Shown here piece after piece: positions 61,005 to 64,000 of a stretch of 64,000 nt of DNA (position 1 is its first letter; each line of letters begins with the position of its first letter). The DNA is taken from contig WOYW01000016.1 of the NCBI GenBank assembly GCA_011620605.1, positions 434,001 to 498,000 of the forward strand, in the 5' to 3' direction. The stretch comes from Bacteroidales bacterium. GTDB taxonomy: Bacteria > Bacteroidota > Bacteroidia > Bacteroidales > UBA932. The position numbers and the translations under genes are program-made. The notes beneath the pieces were generated by a model that was given only the letters and a program-made list of their open reading frames with translations, had not been told where the DNA came from and searched no databases.

Positions 61005-63077
61005 TTATTGTTTTATGGGTATGGTTACTATAAATTCTGCAAATTGTCCCGGTTCCGATTCTACTTGTATCTGCCCGTTGTGCACTTTTACCACTATATC
61101 GTAGCTCAGGGAGAGGCCCAACCCGGTGCCTTTGCCGGCCGGTTTAGTGGTAAAGAATGGGTCAAAGATCTTTTTGATGTTTTCCTGCGAGATCCCTTTC
61201 CCGTTATCCCGGATGCGTACTTCCAGCATGCCATCCTGCTGACGGCTGCTGACACGAAGCGTGGGGACCCAGCCCGATGGCTTGGACGGGGCCGAGTCTT
61301 TTACCGAGTAACAGGCGTTGTTGATCAGGTTCAGAAATACCCGGCTCAGATCCTGCGGAACGACGCTGATCTGTGGCAGGTCTTTGTCAAAATCTTCTTC
61401 TATGGTAATGTTGAACGAGTTGTCCTGGGCTCTCATGCCATGGTACCCCAGGGCGATATCCTCGGACAACATATTGTTGATGTCGGTCAACTGGAATTCC
61501 CCGCTTTTTCCCCTGGAGTGCAGCAACATACTTTTTACGATGCTGTCGGCACGTTTACCGTGTTCCAGGATCTTGGAGGCGTTCATGGAAAGATCTCCCA
61601 GGATCTTCCCGATGTAGAATCGGTCATCTTCGCTCATTTCCACGGGTTCCAGGGCTTCATTCAGTTCTTTGGTCAGGTCTATGGACAGTTCGGAGAAATT
61701 GTTGATGAAATTCAGGGGATTTTTTATCTCGTGAGCTACACCTGCTGTCAATTGTCCCAGGGATGCCATCTTTTCCGATTGAACCAATTGTTCCTGGGTT
61801 TCCACCAACTGGGCGGTCCGTTCTACAACCCGGTCTTCCAGGGTCTGGTGTGCCTCTTCAATCTCTTGCATCATGACAGAAAATGATTGGGCCAGTTCCC
61901 CGATCTCGTCTTTGGAAGACAATTCCGGGACCTCGGTGGTATAATCGCCTGTCTCTGCAACGCTTTTGGCATAGCGGGTCAGTTTTACCACCGGCAGGGT
62001 CAGGACCCTGGTAACAATGAATACGAATCCAAAAAGCACGAAAAGTGAAAACAAGCCCACAATAACCAGGATGGTGTTCAGGCTGTACAACTCGGCAAGG
62101 GCTTCTTTTCGGGGATAGATCAACGCCAGGGACCAGTCGTTGGCACGGATGGGCGCATAAGCGAACCAGGCTTTTTCGTCCTGGTTGGGAAACATGAAGG
62201 AGTCCATGAAAAGTCCGCTTTCCCCGTCCTGCATTTTACGGTATACTCCAAATTGCTGATTCTTGATCAATGCGGCTTTTTCTGCATCCAGCCTGTCGTT
62301 GCTGGCGATCCAGTCTTCCATGGCCGAGAAAACGGTCTCGTTCATTTTCAGCCGTTCGTCGCGATGGTAAACGAACCGTCCTCCGTTGGTGATCAAAAAA
62401 CCGTACCCCGATTGGTAAACATCCAGGTTTTCCATCAGGTTGTTGATCCACTGGAGTGATATGTCTACGGTTGTTACACCTGCAATAACACGTTTACCGT
62501 CCCGTAGGGTATAGAGAGGCACGGAATAGGTGATCATCAGCACGTTGTCCTGTCCTGCTGAAGTCTCGTAATAGGGGTCGGACCAGTAAGGTTCATGAAG
62601 TTGTACAGGAATCATGTACCAGTCTTCCATAAAATAATTGTCTTGTCCGTCAAAGAGCAAGGTGGATTTGATGCCGTCATCTGTTCTGAAGGCATAAGGG
62701 GCCATATGGGGAAGGCCTGCATACATGCCTGGTTCAAAGGCTATGGCGGCTCCGAACACATCCGGATTTTCGCGCAGAAGGGATTCCAGCATCCGGTCCA
62801 GGTCCAGTTTGGTCCAGTCCGTGCACTGGTTCAGCTGGGAGGCCATAACAGTGGGAATGCGCTGGGTAGTTGCAAAGATCTCGTTGATCCTTCCCGCGTA
62901 CTCTTCCGTCTGGTGTTGGGCTTTTTCCAGGATCACTGCGGTCATGTGTTTTTTAGAGGAACTGTAATTGAGTCCCAGGATTATGACCAGGATTATGGCA
63001 GTGCCGGCAAATACGTAACGGGCTATGGTGTAGGAAATGCTTTTCCTGCTTTTATAAGGGTGCGATGAATTTTTCAT
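61005..63077 (-). CDS. Sensor histidine kinase with Cache and HAMP domains
   Basis: 690 residues from [20 protein letters not shown]. Helix one ([20 protein letters not shown]), a periplasmic dCache-like domain ([40 protein letters not shown]), helix two near [24 protein letters not shown], then HisKA ([19 protein letters not shown]) and HATPase ([15 protein letters not shown] and [15 protein letters not shown]). It likely phosphorylates the receiver-SpoIIE protein. The start overlaps the upstream binding-protein gene by 26 bp. ATG 63077 preferred over one 84 nt upstream, which would put a non-membrane segment first. Confidence 0.93.
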   Translation of the reverse strand: MKNSSHPYKSRKSISYTIARYVFAGTAIILVIILGLNYSSSKKHMTAVILEKAQHQTEEYAGRINEIFATTQRIPTVMASQLNQCTDWTKLDLDRMLESLLRENPDVFGAAIAFEPGMYAGLPHMAPYAFRTDDGIKSTLLFDGQDNYFMEDWYMIPVQLHEPYWSDPYYETSAGQDNVLMITYSVPLYTLRDGKRVIAGVTTVDISLQWINNLMENLDVYQSGYGFLITNGGRFVYHRDERLKMNETVFSAMEDWIASNDRLDAEKAALIKNQQFGVYRKMQDGESGLFMDSFMFPNQDEKAWFAYAPIRANDWSLALIYPRKEALAELYSLNTILVIVGLFSLFVLFGFVFIVTRVLTLPVVKLTRYAKSVAETGDYTTEVPELSSKDEIGELAQSFSVMMQEIEEAHQTLEDRVVERTAQLVETQEQLVQSEKMASLGQLTAGVAHEIKNPLNFINNFSELSIDLTKELNEALEPVEMSEDDRFYIGKILGDLSMNASKILEHGKRADSIVKSMLLHSRGKSGEFQLTDINNMLSEDIALGYHGMRAQDNSFNITIEEDFDKDLPQISVVPQDLSRVFLNLINNACYSVKDSAPSKPSGWVPTLRVSSRQQDGMLEVRIRDNGKGISQENIKKIFDPFFTTKPAGKGTGLGLSLSYDIVVKVHNGQIQVESEPGQFAEFIVTIPIKQ

Positions 63078-64000
63078 AGGGAGGAATGGATTGTATGAAA
63101 TCCCGTTCCAGGAGAACGGATCCCACAAAATTATAAGACTGCGGGGTAAGTGTTGTTTCAATTTTTCCGGAACGCGGATGAATCAACAATTCCCGGAAAC
63201 AATTGAGCATCCATCTCTGATGTGCCCTGCTGAAGGGAACACCCGCTTCTGCACAGGCTTTTTCCAGTATATTTAGAGTGCCTTCTACGTCCTGAAAAGC
63301 ATCCATCCAGCCCCGTATAGAGGCCTTCAGGAATTTTTCGCATACCCGGGGCTGGTTCCAGGCCAGTTTTTCATGGACATAAATGCCGTCTTCCGGGAAA
63401 TTCATGCCGTATTCGCTCATGCGGAATATATTCAGATCCTCTTCCCGCAGACCTGCGCTCAGCATTTCATGATATTCGTTGTACCACATGGCAGTACACA
63501 CGTCCAGTCCCCCCTTCAAAAACAGGTTGATGGAATTGTTGATGTTAATGACCTGCATCTCTATATTGTTCCTTTTGAGCAGGCTCAACGGCTGCAATTC
63601 AAAATCCCCACTCCAGATCCCGATCTTCTTCCCCTGAAAATCTTCCAGGCGGTCCAATCCTTTGCCCTTGTGGCTGACCAGAAGCAATGCCGAGTTTTGG
63701 TTAGTCTGTGCCAGGAGCTGCAACGGCACTTTTTCGGCTCTTAGCTGTACGGCAGTGGAAAGCCATAAAATGGCAAAATCGAAATCACCGGTTTTCAGGA
63801 TACGGGTAGAGGGGATGCTGACCGTTCCGTATATGATGTTTATGTTCAGGTCTTCTTCCTGGTAGTATCCCTTTTCCAGGGCGTAGTAATAGCCTGCAAA
63901 CTGGGCCTGCGGGTACCAGTGAAGCAATAGGCGGTACGTTTTGTTTTGGGAATTAACGGGCAGGGCCGTTGTTATCAGTAAGAGAAAAATTGGCAGTATT
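63052..64000 (-). CDS. NMT1/THI5-like periplasmic binding protein, partial
   Basis: The gene continues past the window edge. The minus strand from 64000 reads ILPIFLLLITTALPVNSQNK then TYRLLLHWYPQAQFAGYYY, i.e. an export signal and the start of the binding domain. Later blocks (FDFAILWLSTAVQLRAEKVP, NSALLLVSHKGKGLDRLEDF) fit NMT1/THI5-like proteins that bind pyrimidine or similar ligands. No ABC permease is visible; it may instead present ligand to the sensor kinase whose gene it overlaps by 26 bp. The TTG at 63927 is not the real start. Confidence 0.85.
   Translation of the reverse strand, partial: ILPIFLLLITTALPVNSQNKTYRLLLHWYPQAQFAGYYYALEKGYYQEEDLNINIIYGTVSIPSTRILKTGDFDFAILWLSTAVQLRAEKVPLQLLAQTNQNSALLLVSHKGKGLDRLEDFQGKKIGIWSGDFELQPLSLLKRNNIEMQVININNSINLFLKGGLDVCTAMWYNEYHEMLSAGLREEDLNIFRMSEYGMNFPEDGIYVHEKLAWNQPRVCEKFLKASIRGWMDAFQDVEGTLNILEKACAEAGVPFSRAHQRWMLNCFRELLIHPRSGKIETTLTPQSYNFVGSVLLERDFIQSIPPYEKFIAPL

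Noticed and set aside
60894-61886. A 330-residue plus-strand frame
   Set aside because: Antisense to the histidine kinase HisKA/HATPase region; low-complexity translation.
1-64000. CRISPR array or rRNA genes
   Set aside because: No regularly spaced repeats and no rRNA-like stretch were seen anywhere in the window.

Overview
The window is a stretch of chromosome from a Bacteroidota bacterium, most likely a Bacteroidales-like lineage. The evidence is threefold: promoters repeatedly show the Bacteroidota -7 element TAnnTTTG; several families are Bacteroidota-typical (DUF4270, DUF4294, DUF3098, DUF4402, DUF6249-like, S9 peptidases, an AraC regulator with a membrane N-terminus); and Shine-Dalgarno sequences are largely absent. 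The cell is Gram-negative (lpxH, TolC, an outer-membrane barrel, a LolA-like protein). No rRNA operon or CRISPR array was seen; two tRNA genes were. All family assignments come from reading the sequence, without database searches.

Layout. 0.1-2.4 kb: selD and mnmH, a selenium pair for 2-selenouridine in tRNA. 2.4-4.0 kb: an ECF sigma factor with a membrane partner, and a divergent DUF6249-like protein. 4.0-13.8 kb: a long minus-strand run with an S9 peptidase, a membrane acyltransferase, rsmE, a thioesterase, tsaC, a rhomboid protease, mutL, an unusual ABC ATPase and purN. 13.9-14.6 kb: ispF and tRNA-Met(CAU) with a strong terminator. 14.6-17.9 kb: a decaying accessory stretch with a frameshifted membrane protein, a toxin-antitoxin-SecB-like chaperone module whose toxin is broken, and a nitroreductase remnant. 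18-23.5 kb: AraC regulator, outer-membrane protein, MMPL/RND transporter and LolA-like protein, probably one hydrophobic-cargo export operon. 24.2-27.0 kb: a small island with an alpha/beta hydrolase and an MNT/HEPN toxin-antitoxin pair between transposase remnants. 28-33.6 kb: a complete RND efflux operon (adaptor, pump, TolC channel), followed by an M3 peptidase.

35.7-44.1 kb: an SLC13-type transporter remnant, then a cluster of five DUF4402 secreted proteins with a PapD-like chaperone. Most of these proteins end in the signature of chaperone-usher pilins (Gly at -14, aromatic residue at -2), yet no usher gene is present. Beside the cluster lie a sigma-54-type response regulator with a variant GAFTGA loop and a convergent hybrid histidine kinase. 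44.5-50 kb: cysS, a tail-less SSB, a second S9 peptidase with a sixth DUF4402 protein, and a DUF6263-like protein. 51-59 kb: housekeeping genes (acpP-fabF-rnc, tRNA-Lys, DUF4270 with a GT5 starch-synthase-like protein, ftsX-DUF3098-uppP-lpxH). 58.7-64 kb: a signalling operon of an NMT1/THI5-like binding protein, a Cache/HAMP sensor kinase, a receiver-SpoIIE phosphatase and an RsbW-like kinase, ending in a DUF4294 protein.

The best candidates for new biology are the usher-less chaperone/DUF4402 cluster, the chaperone-linked toxin-antitoxin module with a dead toxin, the ABC ATPase with a possible GHKL-like tail, and a recurrent promoter layout that places the -7 box 3-7 nt before the ATG and predicts leaderless mRNAs.
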